Source: Alteromonas sp. 5E99-2
Lineage (GTDB): Bacteria > Pseudomonadota > Gammaproteobacteria > Enterobacterales > Alteromonadaceae
DNA: 64,000 nt
Assembly (NCBI RefSeq): GCF_017368475.1
Contig: NZ_JAFNJE010000001.1
Coordinates: 248,001-312,000, forward strand
Direction of reading: 5' to 3'
Shown: positions 11,371 through 20,731 of the stretch, one piece after another
Layout of the letters: each line of letters begins with the position of its first letter
Numbering within the stretch: the stretch's first letter is position 1
Translations under genes and position numbers: made by a program
Notes under the pieces: generated by a model
Database searches by the model: none
What the model was told of the DNA's origin: nothing
Seen by the model: only the letters and a program-made list of their open reading frames with translations

Positions 11371-12864
11371 ATGAAACCGTCGTTACAGTTAAAATTTAGT
11401 CAGCAGCTCACTATGACGCCGCAGCTACAACAAGCTATTAAGCTTTTGCAGCTGTCTACGCTTGACTTACAACAAGAAATTCAAGAAGCATTAGACGCAA
11501 ACCCTCTTTTAGAGCGGGATGAAAACGATCAACCTAATGCAGAAGAAAGTTTGGACAACATCAAGGAACCCCAAAAACCAGAAGAATTGGAATCTACTCC
11601 TACCACATCAGATTCCATTGAAAGTGGCGATGCGTTAGAAAAAGATGCATTACCCGATGAGCTTCCTATAGACAGTACTTGGGATGAATATTACTCAGCT
11701 TCATCGGCACCTGCACCATCGTCTTCTTCAGCAGAAGATGATTCGATTTACCAAGGTGAAACTACTGACAATATTCAGGACCATTTACTCTGGCAAATGA
11801 GCCTAACACCTTTTTCTGATACCGATACAGCGATAGCCATAGCAATTATTGATAGCATAGCCCCTTCAGGTTATTTAACTGTATCTCTTGATGACATATA
11901 CGCTTCAGTAAATAACGAACTCGATACAGACGATCCTATCGAAATGGATGAAATCGAATGCGTTAGAAAACGCATCCAAATGTTTGATCCAATAGGCTCA
12001 GGCTCTATATCTCCGCAAGAGTGTTTGATGGTTCAACTTAGGCAATTTGCACCCGATACCCCTTGGCTAGACGAAGCAAGGCTTATCATCAATGAATTTA
12101 GTGATTTATTGAGCAGTAAAGATTACCGCACCTTGATGCGTAAATCTAAGCTAAAGGAAGATGAATTAAGAGAAGCAATGCGATTATTGCAAACACTAAA
12201 CCCTCGTCCTGGCAGTGCATTAATTACAGAAGAACCCGAATATGTTATTCCTGACGTATCGGTAATCAAAAAAAGTGGACGTTGGGTTGTGGAACTAAAT
12301 CCAGATAGCCTACCCAAACTAGGTATAAATCAACAATATGCCGCGATGTCAAAAAGCACTAAAAATAGTAGCGATGGACAATTCATTCGATCTCATATGC
12401 AAGAAGCAAAGTGGTTTATTAAAAGTTTAGAATCTAGAAATGATACCTTAATGAAAGTCGCAAGTTGCATAGTGCAGCAGCAAATTGGCTTTTTTGAGCA
12501 TGGCCCTGAAATGATGAAACCCATGGTACTCAATGATGTAGCAGAAATGGTTGATATGCACGAGTCAACTATTTCCCGAGTCACTACACAAAAATACATG
12601 CACACGCCAAGGGGCATTTACGAGCTTAAATATTTCTTTTCTAGCCATGTTTCAACTGATTCCGGTGGTGAGTGTTCATCCACTGCGATACGCGCGTTAA
12701 TAAAAAAATTAGTGGCCGCTGAATTACCCAGTAAACCACTAAGTGACAGTAAGATTGCTCAATTGCTTGCCGATCAGGGTATTAAAGTTGCTCGGCGAAC
12801 AATAGCAAAATACCGGGAATCTTTGTCAATCCCGCCGTCAAACCAACGTAAAAGCCTGTTGTAA
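11371..12864 (+). CDS. rpoN: RNA polymerase sigma-54 factor RpoN
   Basis: A 497-residue sigma-54. Region I is the Gln/Leu-rich start ([19 protein letters not shown]..), followed by an acidic linker (about 55-130), a core-binding domain (about 130-320), the DNA-binding HTH around [15 protein letters not shown], and the RpoN box [11 protein letters not shown] at about 475-485 that reads the -24 element. It needs AAA+ activators such as NtrC, whose gene lies in this window at 60117-61538; a matching -24/-12 promoter lies before glnA. The hpf-ptsN-rapZ-ptsO genes downstream are the standard neighbours. Confidence 0.97.
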   Translation: MKPSLQLKFSQQLTMTPQLQQAIKLLQLSTLDLQQEIQEALDANPLLERDENDQPNAEESLDNIKEPQKPEELESTPTTSDSIESGDALEKDALPDELPIDSTWDEYYSASSAPAPSSSSAEDDSIYQGETTDNIQDHLLWQMSLTPFSDTDTAIAIAIIDSIAPSGYLTVSLDDIYASVNNELDTDDPIEMDEIECVRKRIQMFDPIGSGSISPQECLMVQLRQFAPDTPWLDEARLIINEFSDLLSSKDYRTLMRKSKLKEDELREAMRLLQTLNPRPGSALITEEPEYVIPDVSVIKKSGRWVVELNPDSLPKLGINQQYAAMSKSTKNSSDGQFIRSHMQEAKWFIKSLESRNDTLMKVASCIVQQQIGFFEHGPEMMKPMVLNDVAEMVDMHESTISRVTTQKYMHTPRGIYELKYFFSSHVSTDSGGECSSTAIRALIKKLVAAELPSKPLSDSKIAQLLADQGIKVARRTIAKYRESLSIPPSNQRKSLL

Positions 12865-12890
12865 GGCACAAACCTAAAAGGAAGACGTTT

Positions 12891-13178
12891 ATGCAAATAA
12901 ACCTAACTGGTCATCACGTAGATATTACCGATTCTCTTCGCACTTATGTTGACACCAAGTTTTCCAAGTTGGAGCGACACTTCGATCACATATCCAATGT
13001 GCACGTGATCTTGAATGTCGAAAAACTCAATCAAAAAGCAGAAGCCACTGTTCACCTTAGTGGTGCAGAAGTTTTTGCTTCTTCAGAAGACAGCGACATG
13101 TATGCCGCTATTGATAAAATGGTTGATAAACTCGACAGGCAAGTCATCAAGCACAAGGAAAAAATTAAACGCCACTGA
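12891..13178 (+). CDS. hpf: Ribosome hibernation promoting factor HPF (short form)
   Basis: A 95-residue protein of the YfiA/HPF family, starting MQINLTGHHVDITDSLRTYV and ending in a basic helix (LDRQVIKHKEKIKRH). Short HPF binds the 30S decoding centre and, with RMF in gammaproteobacteria, supports 100S ribosome dimers in stationary phase. The family's conserved Val-Asp-Lys helix and AAIDKMVDKLDRQV segment are present. It has no C-terminal extension of the long-HPF type. An AAGGAAG ribosome site precedes the ATG; ptsN follows 9 bp later. Confidence 0.95.
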   Translation: MQINLTGHHVDITDSLRTYVDTKFSKLERHFDHISNVHVILNVEKLNQKAEATVHLSGAEVFASSEDSDMYAAIDKMVDKLDRQVIKHKEKIKRH

Positions 13179-13187
13179 TATTTAACA

Positions 13188-13631
13188 ATGGATATTCAAA
13201 CTTTAATTAGCCTGGACCACACTCAATGTGGGGTCCAGTGCAATAGTAAAAAACGCATTCTCGAAATCATCAGCAATATTGCGGCCGATAATAACGAGCA
13301 CATCAGTGCAACGACTGTTTTTGAAAGCTTAATGAGCCGAGAAAAGAAGGGAAGCACAGGTATAGGCAATGGTATCGCTTTACCTCATGGTAGGTTAAGT
13401 GAACTAACATCTGTCGTTGCCATTGTGGTAACTAGCACTCCAGCAATAAATTTTGATGCAATTGATGATAAACCTGTAGATATATTTTTTACATTACTTG
13501 TACCTGCAGAGCGAACTGACGTACATTTAAAAACACTCTCGTCGGTCGCAAAGAAATTAAACGACAAGCAAATAGTAAAAGCAATCCGTAACGCCACCAC
13601 AAGTGATGATATTATTGCCGCGCTTGCATAA
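13188..13631 (+). CDS. ptsN: PtsN, nitrogen-regulatory EIIA component
   Basis: A 147-residue PTS EIIA-type-2 protein. The phosphorylated histidine is His67 in GNGIALPHGRL. In the nitrogen PTS it receives phosphate from NPr (encoded here by ptsO) and regulates potassium transport, sigma-54 dependent genes and other targets rather than sugar uptake. KGSTGIGNGIALPHGR and PVDIFFTLLVPAE are strongly conserved. It is located between hpf and rapZ exactly as in E. coli. The initial segment is somewhat variable and does not affect the call. Confidence 0.95.
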   Translation: MDIQTLISLDHTQCGVQCNSKKRILEIISNIAADNNEHISATTVFESLMSREKKGSTGIGNGIALPHGRLSELTSVVAIVVTSTPAINFDAIDDKPVDIFFTLLVPAERTDVHLKTLSSVAKKLNDKQIVKAIRNATTSDDIIAALA

Positions 13632-13657
13632 ATAATAAGGTAAATGGAGGTACAAGG

Positions 13658-14503
13658 GTGAATCTAATTATTATCAGTGGTCGCTCAGGCTCTGGGAAGT
13701 CAGTTGTACTTAGATCCTTGGAGGATTTGGGTTATTATTGCGTTGACAATATACCCGTGAATCTTCTCCCCACTCTCACTCATACCGTTGCAGATGAATA
13801 CGATCAAGTTGCTGTGAGCATCGATGTTCGAAACCTCCCAAAAGAGCCTAACGAATTACATGAAATTCTTGACTACTTGCCTTCATCTTGGCAAATGACC
13901 ATAGTGTATATCGACGCCAGCGATGATATTTTGGTTAAACGGTTCAGTGAAACACGTCGGCTCCACCCATTGACCAAACAAAACATATCACTGGTCGACG
14001 CTATAAAAACAGAGCGTGATTTACTTGCACCTATTACGGAGAGAGCTGACTTATATATTGATACCGACTCCCTATCAGTGCATCAGCTAGCAGAGCTTAT
14101 TCGCGAACGGGTGCTTGGTAAAAAGAGCAGCCGCCTAGTCTTGGTGTTTGAATCTTTCGGATTCAAGCACGGTATCCCCAAAGACGCCGACTATGTTTTT
14201 GATGCACGCTTTTTACCTAACCCTCATTGGGAACCGGATTTAAAACATTTAACTGGATTAGATGCCCCCGTAGAAATATTTTTAGGGTCGCAGCCTCTTG
14301 TAACTAAATTTATCTGGCAAATACAAAATCTTGTAACCACTTGGTTGCCTCATTTGGAACGTAATAATCGCAGTTACGTAAGTGTTGCCATCGGTTGTAC
14401 CGGAGGACAACACCGTTCAGTCTTCGTAGCTCAATCCCTCGCAAAAACCTTTGGTGATATTCATCCCGATGTGCAACTTCGTCATAGAGAGCTAAATCGC
14501 TAA
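13658..14503 (+). CDS. rapZ: RapZ, RNase adapter / nucleotide-binding protein
   Basis: A 281-residue protein with an N-terminal P-loop GRSGSGKS at 8-15 and a conserved C-terminal domain (FGFKHGIPKDADYVFDARFLPNP, then SVAIGCTGGQHRSV). In E. coli RapZ senses glucosamine 6-phosphate and brings RNase E to the small RNA GlmZ; glmZ itself is not in this window. The start is GTG with GGAGG 7 bp upstream. It overlaps ptsO by one base (TAATG), consistent with coupled translation. Confidence 0.95.
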   Translation: MNLIIISGRSGSGKSVVLRSLEDLGYYCVDNIPVNLLPTLTHTVADEYDQVAVSIDVRNLPKEPNELHEILDYLPSSWQMTIVYIDASDDILVKRFSETRRLHPLTKQNISLVDAIKTERDLLAPITERADLYIDTDSLSVHQLAELIRERVLGKKSSRLVLVFESFGFKHGIPKDADYVFDARFLPNPHWEPDLKHLTGLDAPVEIFLGSQPLVTKFIWQIQNLVTTWLPHLERNNRSYVSVAIGCTGGQHRSVFVAQSLAKTFGDIHPDVQLRHRELNR

Positions 14504-14775
14504 TGCAGGTAGAAAAAACAATAAAGATAGTCAATAAATTAGGGCTTCACGCGCGAGCTGCAACTCAGCTGGTAAAAGTAGCGCAAACTTTTAACGCTAA
14601 ATGCACTATATGCAATGGCGAAAAACAGGCTGATGCGTCCAGTGTTTTAGGACTAATGATGCTAGAAAGTCACCAAGGGCAAGATATTCAAGTTGTCTGT
14701 GAGGGCAATGACGCTAAAGACGCCCTTGAAGCCATTGAAAATCTTATCACAGGAAGGTTCAACGAAGGCGAATAA
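14503..14775 (+). CDS. ptsO: NPr, HPr-like phosphocarrier of the nitrogen PTS
   Basis: A 90-residue HPr-fold protein. The active-site histidine is His16 in NKLGLHARAATQLVK; the C-terminal half carries the conserved SSVLGLMML segment where Ser46-type residues sit. NPr shuttles phosphate from EINtr (PtsP) to PtsN. It is the last gene of the rpoN cluster; no clear terminator follows, only an imperfect hairpin near 14838-14855. The ptsP gene is not in the window. Confidence 0.94.
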   Translation: MQVEKTIKIVNKLGLHARAATQLVKVAQTFNAKCTICNGEKQADASSVLGLMMLESHQGQDIQVVCEGNDAKDALEAIENLITGRFNEGE

Positions 14776-14924
14776 CACAAAATGACCAAAAACACCTAAC
14801 AACGCTCAATTATTACTCAAACACTTTCTTTTAAAGCCTTTAAATAAGGGTTTTGGTTGACCAAAGTAGGCAACTTCAACTACTCTGTTCTTAACTAAAT
14901 TCAATTACTTGCGTGGTATTTGTC

Positions 14925-16286
14925 ATGGCTGAAGCACTTGCTACAAAACATACGCAAATTCAATTAAATAAAATTAACGAAGCCTTGGCCGAAGGCCGCT
15001 TTGTCTCCGTTCGTAAAACCCTTCATTATCTTCCCCCAAGTGACGTTGCCTTGTTACTTGAATCAAGCCCTACTCGTGCTAGAGATGAGTTGTGGGAATT
15101 GATGGACAGCGACTGCCATTCCGATGTCATTGAAGAATTATCGGAAGAAGTAAGAAATGGCATCATTAGTAAGATGATGCCTGATCAAGTGGTTGATGCA
15201 TTAGAAGAGATGGATACCGATGACTTAGCCGAAACCCTAAGCACGCTTCCTGACACCGTCCTTCAAGACATACTTCAATCAATGGACGAACAAGACCGCC
15301 AACGAGCAGAACAAGCTCTGGCATATGGCGAAAATACCGCTGGTTTTATAATGAATACCGACACAATTACACTCCGTGCAGATGTTACTGTAGATGTTGT
15401 GTTGCGCTATTTAAGGTTAAAAGACGATTTACCTGATAATACCGATACCTTGTATGTTGTAAATCGTGCAGATAATTTAGTCGGCTTAGTGTCGGCAATA
15501 AAGTTGCTTGTCGCGGCACCTGAGCAATCAATCAATGAAATAATGGAAGACGACGCCGAAGCCATTCCCGTTGATATGAACGAAAGGGAAGTCGCCAGCT
15601 TGTTTGAACGTTACGACTGGCTATCAGCACCCGTAGTTGACGACAAGAACAAACTCGTTGGTCGAATAACGATAGATGACGTAGTTGACATTATACGAGA
15701 GGAAGCCGAACACTCAATGATGAGTATGGCTGGTCTCGACGATGAGGAAGACACCTTCGCACCGGTATGGCAAAGTACAAAGCGCCGCAGTATATGGTTA
15801 GGTGTAAACCTGTTTACCGCACTCATGGCAGCAGCTGTTAGCGATATGTTTGAAGCGACCTTAAGCCAATTGGCTGTTCTCGCCATTCTCAATACTATAG
15901 TACCCAGCATGGGTGGTGTTGCGGGTAACCAAACATTAACCTTAGTTATCCGAGGAATGGCCCTTGGCCATGTTAATCCAGGAAACTCTCGTTGGCTTAT
16001 CAGTAAAGAACTGGCGATCGGCTTTTTAAATGGCATGTTGTGGGCTGTGCTTATTGCCACCGTTATCGGCTTGTGGAAGCATAATTTGGAGCTAGGACTG
16101 ATTATTGCGTTTGCAATGATGATAAATATGGTTGCCGCCGCCTTATCTGGGGCTACCTTACCTATAATTATGAAAAAGTTGAAAATTGATCCTGCACTAG
16201 CGGGTAGTGTAATACTAACAACGATCACTGACGTGGTAGGTATTTTTGCGTTCTTAGGAACTGCAACACTATTTCTAGCACACTAG
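14925..16286 (+). CDS. mgtE: MgtE-family magnesium transporter
   Basis: An inner-membrane Mg2+ channel/transporter, 453 residues from the chosen ATG. It has an N-terminal superhelical domain (about 1-130), a CBS pair (about 135-255; NTDTITLRADVTV and APVVDDKNKLVGRITIDDVVDI), a connecting helix and five transmembrane helices (about 285-453). Conserved pore-region residues include PSMGGVAGNQTLTLVIRG and the C-terminal ITDVVGIFAFLG. A GTG four codons upstream (14913) is an alternative start. Cytoplasmic domains of this family gate the pore by binding Mg2+. It stands alone after ptsO, with 149 bp before it. Confidence 0.95.
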   Translation: MAEALATKHTQIQLNKINEALAEGRFVSVRKTLHYLPPSDVALLLESSPTRARDELWELMDSDCHSDVIEELSEEVRNGIISKMMPDQVVDALEEMDTDDLAETLSTLPDTVLQDILQSMDEQDRQRAEQALAYGENTAGFIMNTDTITLRADVTVDVVLRYLRLKDDLPDNTDTLYVVNRADNLVGLVSAIKLLVAAPEQSINEIMEDDAEAIPVDMNEREVASLFERYDWLSAPVVDDKNKLVGRITIDDVVDIIREEAEHSMMSMAGLDDEEDTFAPVWQSTKRRSIWLGVNLFTALMAAAVSDMFEATLSQLAVLAILNTIVPSMGGVAGNQTLTLVIRGMALGHVNPGNSRWLISKELAIGFLNGMLWAVLIATVIGLWKHNLELGLIIAFAMMINMVAAALSGATLPIIMKKLKIDPALAGSVILTTITDVVGIFAFLGTATLFLAH

Positions 16287-16313
16287 CAGTATGTAAACCG
16301 CCAAGTGCTAGAA
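16273..16313. repeat. 9-bp inverted repeat between convergent mgtE and sspB
   Basis: TTCTAGCAC (16273-16281) and GTGCTAGAA (16305-16313) are perfect complements with a 23-base loop. The first arm lies in the last codons of mgtE. No T-tract follows on either strand, so a conventional terminator is doubtful, though it may stabilise or stop convergent transcripts. Confidence 0.4.
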
Positions 16314-16321
16314 CAGTATAA

Positions 16322-16786
16322 TTATTTAATAACCTTTAAAGAAGGTCGTCCCGTAGGGCGTTTAGCTTTATCTTGAGGTGCACGTTCGATATCAGAACTA
16401 TCAACAGACTCCAAAGCAGTTGCCTCAGATTCAGATGAGGTAGACTCTTGAAATTCAAACGATTCTGTTGACTCATTTACAAATACCGTTCCAGCACCAT
16501 TTTCTTTTGCATAAATTGCAGAAATAGAATGGCATGGCATAGACAACACTCTTGGTGTGCCTCCAAACCGCGCTTGAAACGATAAGGATTCAATATCCAT
16601 GTGCAAATTGACACAGGCGCCAGGAGAGATATTCAGAACAATTTGACCGTTTTGAACAAACTCACGAGGTACATCTACACCTTTGTCATTGGCATTGACG
16701 ACAACGTAAGGCGTCAGCCCATTGTCGACAATCCAATCGTAAAATGCACGTAACAAATAGGGTTGATTAGAGGTCATATCGCTCAT
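16322..16786 (-). CDS. sspB: SspB, ClpXP adaptor
   Basis: A 154-residue adaptor that delivers ssrA-tagged proteins to ClpXP. The N-terminal substrate-binding domain (about 5-110) starts NQPYLLRAFYDWIVDNGLTPY and includes the conserved NLHMDIESLSFQARFGG. A flexible Ser/Glu-rich linker (about 115-145) leads to the C-terminal ClpX-docking tail GRPSLKVIK, close to the E. coli tail RPALRVVK. The start overlaps the sspA stop as ATGA, so the pair is an operon as in E. coli. Confidence 0.95.
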   Translation of the reverse strand: MSDMTSNQPYLLRAFYDWIVDNGLTPYVVVNANDKGVDVPREFVQNGQIVLNISPGACVNLHMDIESLSFQARFGGTPRVLSMPCHSISAIYAKENGAGTVFVNESTESFEFQESTSSESEATALESVDSSDIERAPQDKAKRPTGRPSLKVIK

Positions 16787-17415
16787 AGCGGGTTATGGAT
16801 CTCTCTTTCTTGATCGGTTAACGATGCTTTAAATGCTGCACGATCAAAAATACGTGTCATATAGTCGTGAATTTCTTTACTGCCAGCACCTGTTAAAGAT
16901 ATGCCTAACGCAGGTAAACGCCATAACAGAGGTGCTAAGTAGCAATCAACAAGGCTAAACTCTTCACTCATAAAAAATGGAGTTTCCGCAAAGATAGGAG
17001 CAAGGCTTAATAAGGCTTCACGTAGATCGTTACGAGTACTTTCAACATTGCCTTCACCACGGAAAATACGGCCCGCTAACGAATACCAATCTTGCTCAAT
17101 ACGATGCATCATCAAACGGCTTTGGCCACGAGAAACAGGATAAACAGGCATAAGAGGTGGGTGAGGAAAACGCTCGTCTAAATATTCCATTATGATATGA
17201 GACTTATAAAGAACAAGCTCTCTGTCTACCAATGTAGGAACCGTACCATATGGATTCAATTCAAATAATTCTTCAGGCATGCTACCTGGATCGGTATAAC
17301 TAATTTCAACGCCTACGCCCTTTTCAGCAAGCACTATGCGAACCTGATGGCTATAAATATCGAGTGTATCTGAGAAAAGCGTCATTATAGAACGTTTATT
17401 AGTGGCTACCGCCAT
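16783..17415 (-). CDS. sspA: SspA, stringent starvation protein A
   Basis: A 210-residue GST-fold protein that binds RNA polymerase with sigma-70 rather than acting as a transferase. The start MAVATNKRSIMTLFSD is nearly identical to E. coli SspA; ERFPHPPLMPVYPV is the conserved surface turn of the family, and FSLVDCYLAPLLWRLP marks the C-terminal helical domain. AGGAG precedes the ATG. It lies between petC and sspB; a hairpin just upstream may separate it from the petABC message. Confidence 0.95.
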   Translation of the reverse strand: MAVATNKRSIMTLFSDTLDIYSHQVRIVLAEKGVGVEISYTDPGSMPEELFELNPYGTVPTLVDRELVLYKSHIIMEYLDERFPHPPLMPVYPVSRGQSRLMMHRIEQDWYSLAGRIFRGEGNVESTRNDLREALLSLAPIFAETPFFMSEEFSLVDCYLAPLLWRLPALGISLTGAGSKEIHDYMTRIFDRAAFKASLTDQEREIHNPL

Positions 17416-17439
17416 GAATCGATCTCCTAAAGCTAAAAG

Positions 17440-17461
17440 TGTGGCCTTTATTTAGGCCACA
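17440..17461 (-). terminator. Probable terminator after the petABC operon
   Basis: Perfect 7-bp inverted repeat (TGTGGCC/GGCCACA, 8-base loop) between petC and sspA. Read on the minus strand it is followed by a short CTTTT; the T7/A7 runs lie mainly on the petC side. Termination would be partial at best. Confidence 0.5.
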
Positions 17462-17487
17462 AAAAAATTGTATAAATTATATCTATA

Positions 17488-18222
17488 TTAATGTACTTCG
17501 CGCCAATAATCTTTTTTAAGAAGATAAACTAAAACGCCAAACACCGAGATAAATGCCAATACCCACCGCCCTATCCTTTCGGAAACAAGCCTTGTGGGTT
17601 CTCCTGTGTACTCCAAAAAATTCACAAGATCTAAAACAACTTGGTCGTATTCTTCTGAAGATAGTGAGCCACTGCCATCAGTGATTACACCTTTGACCTG
17701 TTTTTCTGTGTCACTGCCTTTAAATTCTTCATTATACGTGACTATGGGCGTTCCTTGAAGCGGTTCCAAAACATGAGGCATCGCAACGTCAGGAAAAACT
17801 AAATTATTAACACCAAATGGGCGGCTATCATCTTTATAAAACGTTCGAAGATAAGTATAAATCCAATCCGTTCCTCTGACTCTTGCGACTAAAGTAAGGT
17901 CGGGAGGCTCCACACCAAACCAAGCCTCAGCATCTTTAGCATCCATAGCTCGAACAACATAGTCACTGGCCTTTGCCCCTGAGTATTGCAAATATTCCTG
18001 AGCCAGCTCTTCATCAATACCAATATCATCAAAAGTACGCTGATAACGTTGATATTGCATACTGTGGCAGCCCAAGCAGTAATTCATAAATACCTTTGCC
18101 CCACGCTGCAAGGACGCTTTATCTTTCAAATCTATTTCTGCGTGGTCTAAACCATATTCACCCGTTGCAGAAAACCCAAAAGGGTGAAAACACATCACCA
18201 AAATAAAGACTAACTTTTTCAT
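17488..18222 (-). CDS. petC: Cytochrome c1 of the bc1 complex
   Basis: The electron-accepting haem subunit of ubiquinol-cytochrome c reductase. The start at 18222 forms an ATGA overlap with petB and gives a signal peptide (about 1-19); a frame extending to 18255 would be out of place. The haem-binding motif CLGCH is at 49-53, the likely Met ligand lies in DVAMPHVLEPL, and a C-terminal transmembrane helix (about 219-238, GRWVLAFISVFGVLVYLL) anchors it to the membrane. At 244 residues it is normal for gammaproteobacteria, where it is separate from cytochrome b. Confidence 0.94.
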   Translation of the reverse strand: MKKLVFILVMCFHPFGFSATGEYGLDHAEIDLKDKASLQRGAKVFMNYCLGCHSMQYQRYQRTFDDIGIDEELAQEYLQYSGAKASDYVVRAMDAKDAEAWFGVEPPDLTLVARVRGTDWIYTYLRTFYKDDSRPFGVNNLVFPDVAMPHVLEPLQGTPIVTYNEEFKGSDTEKQVKGVITDGSGSLSSEEYDQVVLDLVNFLEYTGEPTRLVSERIGRWVLAFISVFGVLVYLLKKDYWREVH

Positions 18223-19484
18223 CTTGTTATTCTCGCTGGTAAAGGCTTTGTCCACTCATTTTTACTGTACAAAAACAACAGAACAAAAAAGCTAAAATAC
18301 AAGAGTGTTAGTACTTGCGACGCAATTAACTTCCAAGCTTCTTGCGGTGTTCCTCCTAAATAGCCAAGAGACACAAACACCAATGCAAAAACTAAAAGGT
18401 TAACTTTATGAAAACCAGACCGATAACGCCATGAGCGAACATGCCCTCTATCAATCCAAGGAAGTGCAAACAAGGCAACAATTGCGCTAAACATCGCCAT
18501 TATACCAAACAATTTGTCAGGTACGGCCTTTAAAATTGCATAAAATGGCGTGAAGTACCATACGGGGAAAATATGTTCTGGAGTTTTCAATGAGTTAGCA
18601 ACTTCAAAATTAGGATGCTCTAGAAACTTCCCGCCCATTTCTGGAGCAAAAAACAATACATAACAAAACCCAAACAAAAAAACGCTTAATGCAACGAAGT
18701 CTTTTAACACCATATAAGGAAAGAAAGGCACCACATCATCAGAATAGTCATGTTTATTTGTATAGTATTGGTGAATTTTAAACGGTGTTTTATCCTGCTT
18801 AGATAAACTGTCTTTTTTAAATTTAACAGACACACCATCGGGGTTATTTGAACCCACTTCATGCAGAGCGCATATATGTAGAAACACCAAAATGACAATA
18901 ACCAGCGGTACCGCAATAACATGTAAAGCAAAGAAGCGATTTAGGGTTGCGCCTGAAACAACATAGTCACCCTGTATCCAAATCACTAAATCTGGGCCAA
19001 TAACAGGAATAGCACCAAATAGTGACACAATCACCTGTGCCCCCCAATAAGACATTTGCCCCCAAGGCAACACATAGCCCATAAAGGCTTCAGCCATAAG
19101 AGCGAGGTAAATCATCATACCAAATATCCACAGTAGCTCCCTTGGCTTTTGATACGACCCGTACATCATGCCGCGGAACATATGTAGGTAAACAACAATA
19201 AAAAACGCTGATGCGCCAGTAGAGTGCATATGGCGAATAATGTAACCATAATCCACTTCGCGCATAATAAACTCAACTGAAGCAAATGCCCCTTCCGCTG
19301 TGGGGGTGTAATGCATAGTGAGCCAAATTCCTGAAATTATTTGATTAACCAAGACCACCATGGACAAAAAACCGAATACATACCAGAAGTTCATATTCTT
19401 AGGTGCGGGATATTGCATAGCATGCATATCGGCTACCCGTTTTACTGGCAAGCGCTGCTCTATCCAATTCATTAGCTTTTGCAT
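18219..19484 (-). CDS. petB: Cytochrome b of the bc1 complex
   Basis: A 421-residue membrane subunit with eight or so transmembrane helices. It binds both haems b via paired histidines in helices B and D (IIRHMHSTGASAFF and FALHVIAVPLVIVILVFLH) and forms the quinol sites; the PEWY-loop equivalent reads PVWYFTPFYAILKAVPD, a PVWY variant common in some proteobacteria. It sits one base downstream of the Rieske gene and overlaps petC. Only one petB frame is present, with no split cytochrome b6/subunit IV. Confidence 0.95.
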   Translation of the reverse strand: MQKLMNWIEQRLPVKRVADMHAMQYPAPKNMNFWYVFGFLSMVVLVNQIISGIWLTMHYTPTAEGAFASVEFIMREVDYGYIIRHMHSTGASAFFIVVYLHMFRGMMYGSYQKPRELLWIFGMMIYLALMAEAFMGYVLPWGQMSYWGAQVIVSLFGAIPVIGPDLVIWIQGDYVVSGATLNRFFALHVIAVPLVIVILVFLHICALHEVGSNNPDGVSVKFKKDSLSKQDKTPFKIHQYYTNKHDYSDDVVPFFPYMVLKDFVALSVFLFGFCYVLFFAPEMGGKFLEHPNFEVANSLKTPEHIFPVWYFTPFYAILKAVPDKLFGIMAMFSAIVALFALPWIDRGHVRSWRYRSGFHKVNLLVFALVFVSLGYLGGTPQEAWKLIASQVLTLLYFSFFVLLFLYSKNEWTKPLPARITR

Positions 19485-19485
19485 A

Positions 19486-20142
19486 TTAGCTCACCTCAGC
19501 TTCTGAGCCGATAACGACAGTAGTGTCATTGATAAAGTGATAGCGAGGAACTACTAAATTTAACGGCGCAGGGACATTTTTAAAAACTCTTCCAGCCATA
19601 TCAAATTTAGACCCATGACAAGGACAAAAGAAGCCATTTCTTACACCTTCAACATACTGTTCCATTGCACCATTTTTTAAATGTTTGGGAGAACAACCAA
19701 GGTGAGTACAAATACCTACGAGAATAAGGTATTCATCATTTAATGAACGGCCGCGATTTTTGGCAAAAGCAGGTTGTTGTTGCTTTTCTGAATTAGGATC
19801 TCTTAATTTATCTTCAGCAATGGTAAGTTCAGCAAGTATTTCCGGCGTTCTTCGTACTATCCACACAGGTTTACTTTGCCATCGAACTAAAATTAACTGC
19901 CCTGGCTCCATTGAACTAATGTCAACTTCAACATCAGCTGCATCTGCCTTTGCTTTAGCGCTTGGGCCTAGAGAACCAATAAATGGCACTGACGCGCCTA
20001 AAACACCCACTCCTCCAACAACAGATGTTGCAATCGTTAGGAATTTCCTACGCCCCTTACTTTGAGGTTGTTCTGCTCCCGACTGTTCAGAATGATTTTC
20101 ATCCACTGTCACGGTAATTCTAACGACACACTCATCATTCAC
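19486..20142 (-). CDS. petA: Rieske iron-sulfur protein of the bc1 complex
   Basis: A 218-residue [2Fe-2S] protein. A twin-arginine type signal GRRKFLTIATS (30-40) begins the membrane anchor. Cluster ligands lie in CTHLGC (145-150) and CPCHGS (173-178), with the family disulfide cysteines. GTG at 20142 is taken as start because GGGAG lies 4 bp upstream; GTG codons 11 and 13 residues further in are alternatives that shorten the n-region. It leads the petABC operon, transferring electrons from quinol to cytochrome c1. Confidence 0.92.
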   Translation of the reverse strand: MNDECVVRITVTVDENHSEQSGAEQPQSKGRRKFLTIATSVVGGVGVLGASVPFIGSLGPSAKAKADAADVEVDISSMEPGQLILVRWQSKPVWIVRRTPEILAELTIAEDKLRDPNSEKQQQPAFAKNRGRSLNDEYLILVGICTHLGCSPKHLKNGAMEQYVEGVRNGFFCPCHGSKFDMAGRVFKNVPAPLNLVVPRYHFINDTTVVIGSEAEVS

Positions 20143-20284
20143 ATGTCTCCCAATCTGGTGCTTACTTTCACATAGTAGATATTTATTATGTTAAAAAGCC
20201 CTATTAAACACAAGGAATTAAAGTAAGTCGCTACGCGCTTTAAATCAAGAGAAACAGGATAGGTAACCCAAATAAGCTACAAAT

Positions 20285-20313
20285 AAAAAACCCGGCAAAA
20301 GCCGGGTTTTTTT
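20285..20313 (-). terminator. Rho-independent terminator after rpsI
   Basis: CCCGGC (20291-20296), loop AAAA, GCCGGG (20301-20306), flanked by A6 and T7, so it can act in both directions. It ends the rplM-rpsI transcript 14 bp after the rpsI stop. Confidence 0.92.
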
Positions 20314-20326
20314 CGAAAACGAAAAA

Positions 20327-20719
20327 TTAACGTTTTGAAAATTGAGGACGCTTACGCGCTTTGTGTAAACCAACTTTCTTACGTTCAACGCGACGTGCAT
20401 CACGTGTAACGAATCCGGCTTTACGAAGTGATGGGCGTAATGCTTCATCATATTCCATAAGCGCACGTGTAATACCGTGACGAATTGCACCTGCTTGACC
20501 ACTAATACCGCCACCTTTAACAGTAACGTATAGGTCAAATTTTTCTGTCATTTCAACAAGCTCTAAAGGTTGGCGAACAATCATTCGTGCTGTTTCGCGA
20601 CCAAAAAACTCGTCAAGAGGGCGTTTATTTACAGTAATCGTACCTGTACCTGGGCGCAAGAAAACACGAGCTGTTGAACTTTTACGACGGCCAGTGCCGT
20701 AATATTGCGTATCTGCCAT
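20327..20719 (-). CDS. rpsI: 30S ribosomal protein S9
   Basis: 130 residues, the usual bacterial length. The family signature [19 protein letters not shown] is intact, and the basic C-terminal tail [17 protein letters not shown] ends in the invariant SKR that reaches the ribosomal P site. It is cotranscribed with rplM 12 bp upstream and closed by a strong terminator. Codon choice is regular, as expected for a highly expressed gene. Confidence 0.99.
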   Translation of the reverse strand: MADTQYYGTGRRKSSTARVFLRPGTGTITVNKRPLDEFFGRETARMIVRQPLELVEMTEKFDLYVTVKGGGISGQAGAIRHGITRALMEYDEALRPSLRKAGFVTRDARRVERKKVGLHKARKRPQFSKR

Positions 20720-20731
20720 GTGATTAGCTCC

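Noticed and set aside
14838-14855. Terminator after ptsO
   Set aside because: AAAGCCTT/AAGGGTTTT pairing has a central mismatch and a poor T-run.
15611-16228. Antisense 205-codon frame inside mgtE
   Set aside because: Shadow of the transmembrane region of mgtE; hydrophobic by complementarity only.
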